Source of the DNA: a virus
Virus record (IMG/VR): IMGVR_UViG_3300037584_004436
Coordinates: 1-28,020 of that record
Direction: 5' to 3' (one strand)
DNA: 28,020 nucleotides
Part shown: in pieces, positions 21,301-28,020 of the stretch
Numbering within the stretch: position 1 is the first letter of the stretch
How the letters are laid out: each line of letters starts with the position of its first letter
Made by a program: the position numbers and the translations under genes
Notes under the pieces: generated by a model
Told to the model about the DNA's origin: nothing
The model's database searches: none
Seen by the model: only the letters and a program-made list of their open reading frames with translations

Positions 21301-23284
21301 CGCCAGCTACTATCTCTCTTTCTTTAGTAAACATGTTTACAACATCTTCAACAGTATTTGTATTATATTCGTATTTACTGTCTTCTAATATTCTATACTT
21401 ACGAGTCAAAAATCCTGATGTTGTACCATCAGATGCCATCATACTATTTTTTAATGCGTCTTCGACATCTTCTCGTATTAAAAAACCTTGATTTCTTTTT
21501 ATTTCAATCCATTGATCAACTTTGTCTCCTGGTAAATTTTCATCGTGTTTAAAAGATTTGGGAGGTCTTAAAGGAGATTTTTTACCTCTTCTCAAATCTT
21601 TTATTGATGGTAAATTTTGTACTGTAGCAGAGTTTAAAATATCTTTTGTCAAACCATCTTTTAAATCAACTAGTTCTTTCATTGGTTTTAAGAGTTCTTT
21701 GGGTAATCCTATTTCGGCAAACTTAGCAAAATCTGGACTTATTAAGTTAATATTCTTAGTTACTGCTTCATTGCCACTAAAAAATTCATATAAAGTATTT
21801 AATATCTTTTGTTTCGTGAGATCTGTTTGTTCTACATATTCTCTTTTCTTTAAAACTTTATCTATTTCGTTTTCTATCCCTTTAAATTTACCTTCTGCTT
21901 CTTTCAAAAAAGCTTCAATTAATGGATTAATTAAAGATGATTCTTTGGCTATATCAATTCTTTCAACCACTATTCTACCAGTTTTCACATCTTTATATCT
22001 TCTTGAAACATTAAAGTCGTTTTCTATAAGTTCGTTAAATTTACCTTCTATTAACTGTCTGCGTTCTTGTTCTAAATCTTTGACTCGTCCTTTATCTGTA
22101 GCAACACGATTTTTATCAGAAGATATTTTATCTATTTCTTTATTTATTTCCTTATATCTTTTTGTTTGAGAGGCATCTGTAATAGCTAGATCTCTAATTA
22201 CTGCTTCAGCATCTTCTCTTGTTTTGTATTGTTTTTTAAATGTAGTTTTGTCTTTGCCTTTAGTTTCTATTCTATAAAAAGCTTTTTGCTTTACATCTTG
22301 TGTTCTAATTGTTTTAGCTGTGGGCAAAAGACCACCAGGACTTAATAGTCCAGCCGTTTTTGAAATAACTTTATCCATAGTGGATGGTGTTTGTTGAGCA
22401 TCGAGAACTTTATCTTTAGCATCTTCTATTCGTTTTCCTATAGCACCTGTTATTTTATTGGCTGGAGCAGCAATTAGTTCTCCTACACTAGTCTCTACAA
22501 CGGGTAATTTAGTTGTCGTTGCTTTTGTAAAAGCAGATCCAAGTCCAGATAAAACAGGAGGCAGAGCACCTGCTAATGCACCACCTTCAACAAAGAATGA
22601 TAATCTGTTTGATAGTCTTCTTGCGGCATCTTCAGATCCAGAATCACCAACATTATATTTATCTGTAATTGTTGGGCCTGACTCAAAAAAGTCACCAATG
22701 GTCTGTGTACCGTCAGTCGCTACCACTGCATCAGCTACACCTGCAGCCACCATTTGTTGTGTAGCTAGAGCCACTTTTTCGCCTTTGGTCAGTGAAACTC
22801 TGACTGGTTTTCCTAAACCACCTATTTTTTGACCTCTACTAAGTTTTGTGGCGGCTTTACCTATCTTTGATATTTTACTAACAGCAGAAGCTGCTCCTAA
22901 TCCGGGTATTCCAAACTGAACAAGACCCTCGGCAATAGTTCCTGCTGCACCTTCTGGATCAATACCTTGCGATTTTTTAAATTCTTCAACAGTATCATGA
23001 ACTTCTTTTGCATAAGAAGTGTCGGCTCCTAGGTCTATAAGTTCTGCACCGAGTTCCACGACTCCTGTAGGTATGTTTATTAATCCAGATAATATACCTT
23101 CGCCAACTTCTGCTAAAAAGCCTTCATAAGTATCTGATTCGTTTTTGGGTTCTTCAACGCTTGCACCACCTAAACTCGGTTCTCTAGCCTTTATGGCTTC
23201 TATAACTTGTTCTCTTGTGGCTCCTTCTGGACCTTCTATTGAATAGGTTTTTCCATCTGGACCCTCTATTGAATAAGTGGGCAT
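18392..23284 (-). CDS. Giant internal virion / DNA-ejection protein (1630 aa)
   Basis: Length and position next to the lysin match the giant internal virion proteins of podoviruses (such as T7 gp16), which are ejected with the DNA and help it cross the envelope; the assignment rests on size, context and composition. The N-terminus has two tandem copies of YSIEGPDGKT/YSIEGPEGAT followed by REQVIEAI. Glycine/alanine-rich hydrophobic stretches lie at about residues 60-90, 125-150 and 235-255. The centre holds Lys/Glu-rich coiled-coil regions, and a segment ILSPITQVRNVVSASLFAVA is one I know from large marine-phage proteins. The C-terminus is Pro/Val/Ser-rich. I see no lysozyme-type active site. 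AAGGA precedes the ATG, 2 bases after the upstream gene. Confidence 0.8.
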   Translation of the reverse strand: MPTYSIEGPDGKTYSIEGPEGATREQVIEAIKAREPSLGGASVEEPKNESDTYEGFLAEVGEGILSGLINIPTGVVELGAELIDLGADTSYAKEVHDTVEEFKKSQGIDPEGAAGTIAEGLVQFGIPGLGAASAVSKISKIGKAATKLSRGQKIGGLGKPVRVSLTKGEKVALATQQMVAAGVADAVVATDGTQTIGDFFESGPTITDKYNVGDSGSEDAARRLSNRLSFFVEGGALAGALPPVLSGLGSAFTKATTTKLPVVETSVGELIAAPANKITGAIGKRIEDAKDKVLDAQQTPSTMDKVISKTAGLLSPGGLLPTAKTIRTQDVKQKAFYRIETKGKDKTTFKKQYKTREDAEAVIRDLAITDASQTKRYKEINKEIDKISSDKNRVATDKGRVKDLEQERRQLIEGKFNELIENDFNVSRRYKDVKTGRIVVERIDIAKESSLINPLIEAFLKEAEGKFKGIENEIDKVLKKREYVEQTDLTKQKILNTLYEFFSGNEAVTKNINLISPDFAKFAEIGLPKELLKPMKELVDLKDGLTKDILNSATVQNLPSIKDLRRGKKSPLRPPKSFKHDENLPGDKVDQWIEIKRNQGFLIREDVEDALKNSMMASDGTTSGFLTRKYRILEDSKYEYNTNTVEDVVNMFTKEREIVAGVEQAISPDVLVRMNEHVSKVFNEHLEPVRTRVKNAERDGLAPDQKDLELIAKLDYQAEKGVKPTRQQIEKYIDIVFQNQKGRQQANLRGVGNTYRAPIQKIPITILNKRKIDIPTLKAIYGEVKNAREAYVNTIAQMAQFKGVDNFYSLFRKIVDDDIARNGRNSIYHNTNNRTIGDDAQKFIKTPKGYQSYVLGKSSLIKNQIDELAPGETPFGAMHGIAMPSEMWKSMSHIVMNDVNDTGRIARAIYGGFLKLKGYSQYAKTILSPITQVRNVVSASLFAVAQGNVGRGANVMESVRLVKNDILQRYKGDDLAYLVDLQKRGVIGSQAELRELQSNIRRGIGYEAGVDSRTLRGQKEFQDTRTSVGDASEAGRYGTKTDPVLMKRLKETNFTGFTGSIDKGIKKGASIVENMYKGGDDIWKIYNYEFELNKLRTARAKHLAKGKGDAVEVKKLAKDFDEKFLKGQRIEDFAADRVRNLVPNYDLTSPLVAGLRRLPVGNFISFPAEIIRTGFNTLDTAMKELSSNIPEVRQIGMRRLMGSLGTFVALPITLREMAMNLTETSDEEMRAIQNMSAPFQKNSTLLPVGRDKNGHIEVIDFSHTNPYDTLIRPFTALLRSLDNDGKLGKDGAEKVRRASYEAFSEFFTPFLSESIITARVRDVLPVTMYGRGGETMSGAKIFKTGEGGDAFGDQLAKGFIHVIEGITPGASPFRVPVGSNFNDIEFGRFTRGVGDLGPEPSTGKEYTTSGELLRALTGLNTQSYDPDRLGMFKANEFKAARSTAATLYNREIKKSVTTPEAILDAWTRANDARLRTFRKFRQDFLDLQSLGATRQQIIQRLKKENVGNKEIGSVINNRYIPFFPSRDSFIDAREKGHTIPLNEIRKRYQESLGMSLDPVEEVEKEIDDVSEVNTQEPVQKSEPVTTNVPPSPVASAPQVSPVARDINTRLATLLNPNDRIIAERQQRNIG

Positions 23285-23286
23285 AT

Positions 23287-25059
23287 CTAGTCCTTAGTAG
23301 TTTTAAGGTTTGAAAATCCATCGTTAGCAGGAGTCTGATCACCGAAAGTGCCACCATAATCTTTTGCAAATTGTTTTTTTATGTCGTTGATTATGTCTGT
23401 TGCTGATTTTCCTGTTTGTATATCATCTTTTGCTCTACCTATGGCATCTGCATATCCGCCTTTATAGAATGCAAAAGCTGCTGACTTGGCTGTTTTAGCA
23501 TCTTTAAATTTCACACCAGATACTATAAAATTTTCTTGTGCATCTTTAACTTGTTGCATCAGATCTGTAAGTTTACCTGTAGTTTTAGACATCAAATATG
23601 TTTCAAGTAGCTCTCTTCCATCATCGCTAATTTTAAATTTACCATCTTTGAATGTTGCATACTCTTCACCCATTGCGAGTATTCTCTTAGCATCCTCGCC
23701 TAGAACAGCTAAATTTTCTCTGGACTCAATTTGTTTTATTGTGAGATTTAGTGTTTTTTCTCTAAGTTCTTTGTCTTGTGCTAATGTTTCTTTTTTAACT
23801 TCTAAAGTCTCTCCAGCTATTTCAATATCTTTTATAGTTTTAAATAGATTGACTTCGAAAGTTGCGGCTCTAAAAGCATTTTCGTTTGCAGCTTGTGTTT
23901 TCTTAAACTCTAAACTTTCTTTGAACTGCTCACTACTTTGTAATAGTTGTGCTTTGTTTTGTAAGTACTGAACTTTAGCTGTCCTAAGAGCTAAAAAGTC
24001 ATCTTTAGCATCTTTTACAACTTTATACCTTGCTTCTGCTAGATCTTTTCTGTCTTGTCTTTCTTGTGCATTAATTCTTGATAGATCTTTTCCATAGGCA
24101 TCCACACCTATCGTTAGTCCTTTTGCTATATTTGTTAAAGCATTAGAACTTTCTCCTCCAGCTATTGCCAGTCCACCTTTAATCAAAGATAGCCAAAAAG
24201 CAGTATGCTTATCATCATCATAACTAGCGTTATCCTCTAAACCAGCATATCTTCTAGCTAACTTATCTACCTCATCAACAGTTAATTCTCTTTGTTCTTT
24301 GTTTAATTCTGTTTGAATTTCATCTAATACGCCTTTGAACTCTGAAACAATGGGTGCTCCTGGATTTGGCTTGTTTATATTATTTTGAATTTCTTGCAGT
24401 TTAGCTTTGGCATCATCTAATTCTTTGAACTGTGTCCCTTTTAATAACGGATCAGCTTTTTCTTTTGGTTTTTCTTTTGGTTTTTCTTTCGCCTCTTTTT
24501 CAAGTGCCTTTTTAGTTTGATCATTTATGGCTCGGGGATCAACATCTTGAAACTTGACTGGTGTGGTTTCAAAATCGACTACTCTTGTCTTATCGTCAGC
24601 TTCTTTTAATTGTTTTTCAATATTTTCACTTGTTGTAACTTCACCATCAACTCCTGCTTCAACAAAAGAGGCAGGAATTATGCCTGTGTTCCCATCGTCA
24701 CTTGTCTTAATAAAAGGAATTGTGCCTCCAAGTCTCCCAACTCCTATTCTCTCTGGTAAAGAAGTTTCTCCTGTTTGCATTGGTATAACTGGAGATATCT
24801 GTGATTGTAATGATTGTTGAGCAATATTCGCTAGTGTCTCACCTTCGCCACCCTTTTTAAATTTTTCTCCTGCTAAAAATTCTAAACCTTTTGCAAGAGG
24901 AGAAGTTGCGTATCTTGGAAACATGCGATCAAAAAAACCACCATTAGCAAATCTTTGTTGCACTGTACCCATCAACTCTGGCGATGATGCAAGAATACCC
25001 ATCGCTTGATTTGGATTCATTGGTTGACGAAACATTCTTCTTTTTAATGGATCATTCAT
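23287..25059 (-). CDS. Virion-associated coiled-coil protein (590 aa)
   Basis: It starts MNDPLKRRMFRQPMNPNQAM, then GILASSPELMGTVQQRFANGG, an N-terminal layout I have seen in uncharacterised proteins of marine phages. Residues about 185-215 contain a repetitive Lys/Glu/Pro run (PKEKPKEKPKEKA). Long heptad-like helices run from about 330 to 450. No signal peptide or enzymatic motif. Located between the Gln/Ala-rich protein and the giant internal protein, it is probably an internal core or tail component. The stop lies 2 bases before the next start. Confidence 0.78.
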   Translation of the reverse strand: MNDPLKRRMFRQPMNPNQAMGILASSPELMGTVQQRFANGGFFDRMFPRYATSPLAKGLEFLAGEKFKKGGEGETLANIAQQSLQSQISPVIPMQTGETSLPERIGVGRLGGTIPFIKTSDDGNTGIIPASFVEAGVDGEVTTSENIEKQLKEADDKTRVVDFETTPVKFQDVDPRAINDQTKKALEKEAKEKPKEKPKEKADPLLKGTQFKELDDAKAKLQEIQNNINKPNPGAPIVSEFKGVLDEIQTELNKEQRELTVDEVDKLARRYAGLEDNASYDDDKHTAFWLSLIKGGLAIAGGESSNALTNIAKGLTIGVDAYGKDLSRINAQERQDRKDLAEARYKVVKDAKDDFLALRTAKVQYLQNKAQLLQSSEQFKESLEFKKTQAANENAFRAATFEVNLFKTIKDIEIAGETLEVKKETLAQDKELREKTLNLTIKQIESRENLAVLGEDAKRILAMGEEYATFKDGKFKISDDGRELLETYLMSKTTGKLTDLMQQVKDAQENFIVSGVKFKDAKTAKSAAFAFYKGGYADAIGRAKDDIQTGKSATDIINDIKKQFAKDYGGTFGDQTPANDGFSNLKTTKD

Positions 25060-26006
25060 TAAGCTCTCCCGAAACCTGGAAAACCTTTTCCTTGATTCAT
25101 TAGACCATAAGCACCAATACCTGCTTGTGCGAGACCCAGTAATTGTGAGCTTGTACTAGGAGGGGGTGTTGTAGTTCTTGAAAAGGTTTGTTGTAATGCT
25201 GGTACGCCTCTAAATATATCAGACATAAACCCAATCTGTTGAAAAGGTAATGCTTGTTCTGCAAGTATGTTAGCTCTATCTATATCAAGTTCTCTTTGTC
25301 CTTGTTGTTGTTGGAGACTACCTATACCCAATAATGTGTTCACATCTTGAACACCCATTTGTTGCCCTAATTGTCCTAATCCAGCAGTTTGAACTCCAAG
25401 ACCTGCAACTGTTTGACCTAACTGTCCAGTTAGTTGTGCTTGTCTTAACTGTTGTTGTGCTGCTTGTTGTGCCAAGTTTTGTGCTTGTTGAAAACCAGCT
25501 GATCTTAGCTGTGCACCAGTCCTTGCTTGTTGATCTGCTATATTACCTGCGATCTCACCTTGTAAAACAGCTTGCCTAGATCCACCAAACGCACCAGATC
25601 CTACAGCACTTGCTGCGGCTTGATTAGCCTGTTTTGCTCCTTCAAAAGCAATATCTTCATATTGCTTCTGTATGACATCCTCCATAAAAGGATTCATAAA
25701 CTGTTGATAACTAGTTGGATCTATTCCTGCTGCCGCAACTCTTTGTTGTGCAGTTCCTAGTTGTCCAATACCTTGACCAACAGCCTCTGCTCCTTGTTGC
25801 AAGAAAGGTGCAAAAGATCCTACACCTTGCATTGCTGAAGTTATTGCCTGTTTTTGTCCCTCTGAAAGTCCTGCTAATTGCTGTTCAGCAAAAGGCATCT
25901 GTGAACCAGGCCCCGTTAATCCTTTTGCACTAGCAAATATATCTGATAAAAACTGCTCTTGAAAAGGAGCTAATCTTACTATCTGTTCTTGTGTTGCTGT
26001 AGCCAT
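25059..26006 (-). CDS. Gln/Ala-rich internal virion protein candidate (315 aa)
   Basis: Very rich in Gln, Ala, Gly and Leu. The segment SAVGSGAFGGSRQAVLQGEIAGNIADQ (about 137-163) resembles a signature of podoviral internal virion proteins of the gp14 kind, followed by long Gln-rich helices (AQNLAQQAAQQQLRQAQLTG) and a Pro/Thr-rich linker near residue 285. The C-terminus GLAQAGIGAYGLMNQGKGF is Gly-rich and hydrophobic. These features suit a protein that unfolds and passes through the tail. Start and stop each overlap the neighbour by 1 base. Confidence 0.78.
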   Translation of the reverse strand: MATATQEQIVRLAPFQEQFLSDIFASAKGLTGPGSQMPFAEQQLAGLSEGQKQAITSAMQGVGSFAPFLQQGAEAVGQGIGQLGTAQQRVAAAGIDPTSYQQFMNPFMEDVIQKQYEDIAFEGAKQANQAAASAVGSGAFGGSRQAVLQGEIAGNIADQQARTGAQLRSAGFQQAQNLAQQAAQQQLRQAQLTGQLGQTVAGLGVQTAGLGQLGQQMGVQDVNTLLGIGSLQQQQGQRELDIDRANILAEQALPFQQIGFMSDIFRGVPALQQTFSRTTTPPPSTSSQLLGLAQAGIGAYGLMNQGKGFPGFGRA

Positions 26007-26761
26007 TATGCGGCTCCTTCTAATTGTGACATCATATCATACATTCGGGCAGCACCGATATTTCTATCGCCACCACCTGCACCACGGACAGCTTTTGCAG
26101 TTAGTACAAACTCACCGTCTGATAGTCTAGCAGGAACTGAATCACTGGTTCCTGTACCGGGGCCTTTTATTTCTCCACCTGCGGCTGCAAATATCCCCCT
26201 ATTTCTATTATCTTCAAAGTATTTCTCTCGTTCTTCTTCATTATCTAAATTATACAGTTTATTACCTATACGTCCATACCCTAATCTTGTTTTACCCTCT
26301 GGAAAAGGAGACATTTTTCTTTCTTCTTCTTTTTCTTCTCCTCCTAACCCTCCTAGTAATGCTATTCCTGCACCACCTAATGCAACTTTACCAGCAGTAG
26401 ATTCTGGAATCATACCTTTTAAAAAAGATCCAATACCACCTGTGTCTGCTTGTTTTACAGAACTAATAACATTTGTGTCTGCGAATTCTCCTGACCCTAA
26501 CATTTGTGGCGAGGCAAAAGGAGATCCAGAAGTATCAAAATTAAAACCTTTACCAAAATCTTTACCACCCATTGCATAGGTTGATGCACCTGCAAGTGCA
26601 GCATTTCTTAACGCTTCTTCGGCACTTCTACCTGCCGCAAGAGATCCTATACCAGAACCTATTGATGCACCAAGTGGACCTCCATAAAACATACCTATAG
26701 CACTACCGATTACTGGTGCAGCTTTTTTTAATGCTCTTGTGATATTTTTAAAAATGCCCAT
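26006..26761 (-). CDS. Conserved Gly-rich phage structural protein (251 aa)
   Basis: The N-terminal half has glycine-zipper-like hydrophobic helices (VIGSAIGMFYGGPLGASIGSG; later GKVALGGAGIALLGGLGG). The C-terminal half has AAGGEIKGPGTGTSDSVPA, LSDGEFVLTAKAVRGAGGGD and AARMYDMMSQLE, a combination found very widely in marine phage virion genes. The role is not established; membrane-active ejection protein or head-tail component are options. The stop overlaps the next gene's start. The ATG at 26761 lies 36 bases after the upstream gene. Confidence 0.8.
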   Translation of the reverse strand: MGIFKNITRALKKAAPVIGSAIGMFYGGPLGASIGSGIGSLAAGRSAEEALRNAALAGASTYAMGGKDFGKGFNFDTSGSPFASPQMLGSGEFADTNVISSVKQADTGGIGSFLKGMIPESTAGKVALGGAGIALLGGLGGEEKEEERKMSPFPEGKTRLGYGRIGNKLYNLDNEEEREKYFEDNRNRGIFAAAGGEIKGPGTGTSDSVPARLSDGEFVLTAKAVRGAGGGDRNIGAARMYDMMSQLEGAA

Positions 26762-26797
26762 GATTTATACTACCAATAATTTATTGTTTCTTCAATA

Positions 26798-27187
26798 CTA
26801 TATCCTTGATAAAGCACTTGTTGTCACTCTAGTTTTAGATAACTCTTGAATACTAGCTACAACATGTAATCTATTAGCTGTAGCAGCCTGTACTTTTAAT
26901 ATCTCTCCACTCTGCAATATTAGATCTTTTGTAAGTAATTCTATGGTTGTATTCGCTCCCACAGTTTTGACTTTGAATAAACTAAATGTATCACTGCCAT
27001 TTACAAGTGTAACTGTTATTGTATCTGCATTTCCACTGTCTTCTGATACTAATATGGAGTTAACAATAGCAGCGTTAAAATCGGCATCACTGGGAACTGT
27101 AAATAATGTAGTTAAATCAGTGGTAGTTAAATCTAACTTTGCATTTGTTACACCTTGAATATACTGAGGAATACTAGTGATTAACAT
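26798..27187 (-). CDS. Small beta-rich structural protein (129 aa)
   Basis: Not assigned to a named family. Alternating Val/Thr/Ile strands (ITVTLVNGSDTFSLFKVKTV, ANTTIELLTKDLIL) without Cys, and a Thr/Ser-rich character, suggest a compact beta-sandwich such as a minor head, tail or decoration protein. The start overlaps the stop of the preceding gene by 1 base. It lies in the late operon, where virion proteins are expected. Confidence 0.7.
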   Translation of the reverse strand: MLITSIPQYIQGVTNAKLDLTTTDLTTLFTVPSDADFNAAIVNSILVSEDSGNADTITVTLVNGSDTFSLFKVKTVGANTTIELLTKDLILQSGEILKVQAATANRLHVVASIQELSKTRVTTSALSRI

Positions 27188-28020
27188 TAGCGTCTACCAT
27201 CCTCTCTTATATCCACACGGGGAGTGCCTAACTTATACTTTGTTCCCAGTGATGTGGAATCAATTCTTAATGCAAAAGATCTACCTCGTAAACGATAATT
27301 TAATTTTTCTGTAAACTGCTCTACTGGACTGGTTGCAGATCTTTGTGTTGTAACTTGTGTTGTTTCATTAAAATTAGCACCAGGATTGTTTCTTGATTTC
27401 ATGGTAAACGACACATCTGGGTTAACACTTGTTGATCCAGTAAACGTAATATCTGGTATAACTTGTTTTAAAAACAAGAACTTATCGCCATCTCCTATAT
27501 CTATGGCTGAAGATTCTATAAAAGATGTCATAGCAGATCCATCATCATCAAATCCAACCTCGTGGTTATATAACAATGAACTACCTGTGGCTTGTGGTAG
27601 ATTTCTAATACCTCTATCAAGCCACGCATCTCTTGCTAGTGTTCCGTAATACCAAACTTTTTCTAAATAATTATAGGCAACATACTTATCTATTTGTGTA
27701 CCAGCAGATGATGGATAAAACCATAATATTTCACTAAATTCAGAATTAAGTCCTACATGTACTTTATCACGCTCTGCAAAATTAAAATCTAAAAATACTT
27801 TATCTTTCACTGTGCATGGAAGTTGTATAGTTTGACCTCCAGAATAAACATAGAACGTATCTACACCCATCCAAAACACTGCATCCTCAACAGCTATTGC
27901 AGAGAACGGACTCATAATTGTTATGTTCTTTGACAATTCTTGCAAACCAAACGTAAATGGTGGACCTATGAACTTCATGGCGTGTAGTGTTTTATTAGTG
28001 AAGACTAGTATCTGTTGTTT
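27187..28020 (-). CDS. Tail/DNA-stabilisation-type virion protein, 5' end cut off
   Basis: The frame stays open through the right edge of the window; the residues before the first internal Met (27978) are QQILVFTNKTLHA, so the true start lies outside. The visible part has GPPFTFGLQELSKNITIMSP, then AVFWMGVDTFYVYSGGQTI, VFLDFN, and HVGLNSEFSEILWFYPS. This order resembles phage tail or packaged-DNA-stabilisation proteins, where a beta-propeller-like domain is expected. The C-terminal 100 residues are beta-rich and end in an Arg/Asp-rich tail. The role in a tail-tube or head-completion complex is inferred from motif and neighbourhood. Confidence 0.75.
   Translation of the reverse strand, partial: KQQILVFTNKTLHAMKFIGPPFTFGLQELSKNITIMSPFSAIAVEDAVFWMGVDTFYVYSGGQTIQLPCTVKDKVFLDFNFAERDKVHVGLNSEFSEILWFYPSSAGTQIDKYVAYNYLEKVWYYGTLARDAWLDRGIRNLPQATGSSLLYNHEVGFDDDGSAMTSFIESSAIDIGDGDKFLFLKQVIPDITFTGSTSVNPDVSFTMKSRNNPGANFNETTQVTTQRSATSPVEQFTEKLNYRLRGRSFALRIDSTSLGTKYKLGTPRVDIREDGRR

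Noticed and set aside
21522-22169. Rightward 215-residue open frame inside the giant protein gene
   Set aside because: Ser/Phe/Leu-rich antisense reading of Lys/Glu-rich codons; no ribosome binding site.
23486-23971. Rightward 161-residue open frame in the 590-aa gene
   Set aside because: Same antisense artefact of helical, charged coding sequence.
25989-26579. Rightward 196-residue Pro/Ser-rich open frame
   Set aside because: Antisense of the Gly-rich structural gene; composition explained by Gly codons read backwards.
1-28020. tRNA genes, integrase, repressor or transposase
   Set aside because: No cloverleaf with T-arm consensus, no tyrosine or serine recombinase motifs, no insertion-sequence ends seen on either strand; a dedicated tRNA search was not possible here.

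Overview
The window is about 28 kb of AT-rich DNA that reads as part of a lytic tailed-phage genome, most likely a short-tailed (podovirus-type) phage of a marine or aquatic bacterium. Support for this: genes are packed with 1-4 nt stop/start overlaps; there is a family A DNA polymerase with the phage-type EPR motif A, a terminase small subunit, an M15-type endolysin, a 1630-residue internal-virion-type protein and several glycine/alanine/glutamine-rich virion proteins. I see no integrase, repressor, tRNA, rRNA, CRISPR array or insertion sequence. No RNA polymerase gene is visible, and the promoters I can see look like host sigma70 sites. The host cannot be named from this sequence.

Layout. 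(1) 1-6162: an early/accessory block of small rightward genes, mostly unrecognised, driven by sigma70-like promoters. Two leftward genes interrupt it: a VRR-NUC-like nuclease (1047-1490) and the terminase small subunit (2843-3355). A GC-rich RNA-like element with possible pseudoknot pairing lies at 690-800. A 306-bp non-coding control region with short iterated repeats lies at 3356-3661. (2) 6163-7191: a C5-cytosine DNA methyltransferase gene with a second complete gene (6341-7129) nested in the +1 frame, which has its own strong ribosome binding site and its own conserved-looking protein. A structured intergenic leader follows (7201-7381). (3) 7401-16772: the replication module, in order three small proteins, an SNF2-type helicase, a ribbon-helix-helix candidate, a conserved podoviral protein, an SSB-like protein ending in DDEIPF, an archaeo-eukaryotic-type primase, a UvrD-like helicase, a DUF6378-like protein and DNA polymerase A. 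(4) 16773-16865: a convergent junction with hairpins. (5) 16866-28020: a leftward late operon of lysis and virion genes. Read in transcription order from the right edge it holds a truncated tail/stabilisation-type protein, two small structural proteins, a Gln/Ala-rich internal protein, a 590-aa coiled-coil protein, the 1630-aa internal virion protein, the M15 endolysin, an HNH-like basic protein and two conserved small proteins. Large terminase, portal and capsid genes are not in the window and presumably lie outside it.

Taken together, the helicases, primase, SSB-like protein and polymerase could form a nearly self-contained replisome. The methyltransferase may protect phage DNA from host restriction. 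The late operon supplies ejection proteins and the lysin. The least explained parts are the nested methyltransferase-locus gene, the GC-rich RNA-like element at 690-800, the leader at 7201-7381, the repeat-bearing control region at 3433-3530 and an 18-bp perfect palindrome at 9773-9790.
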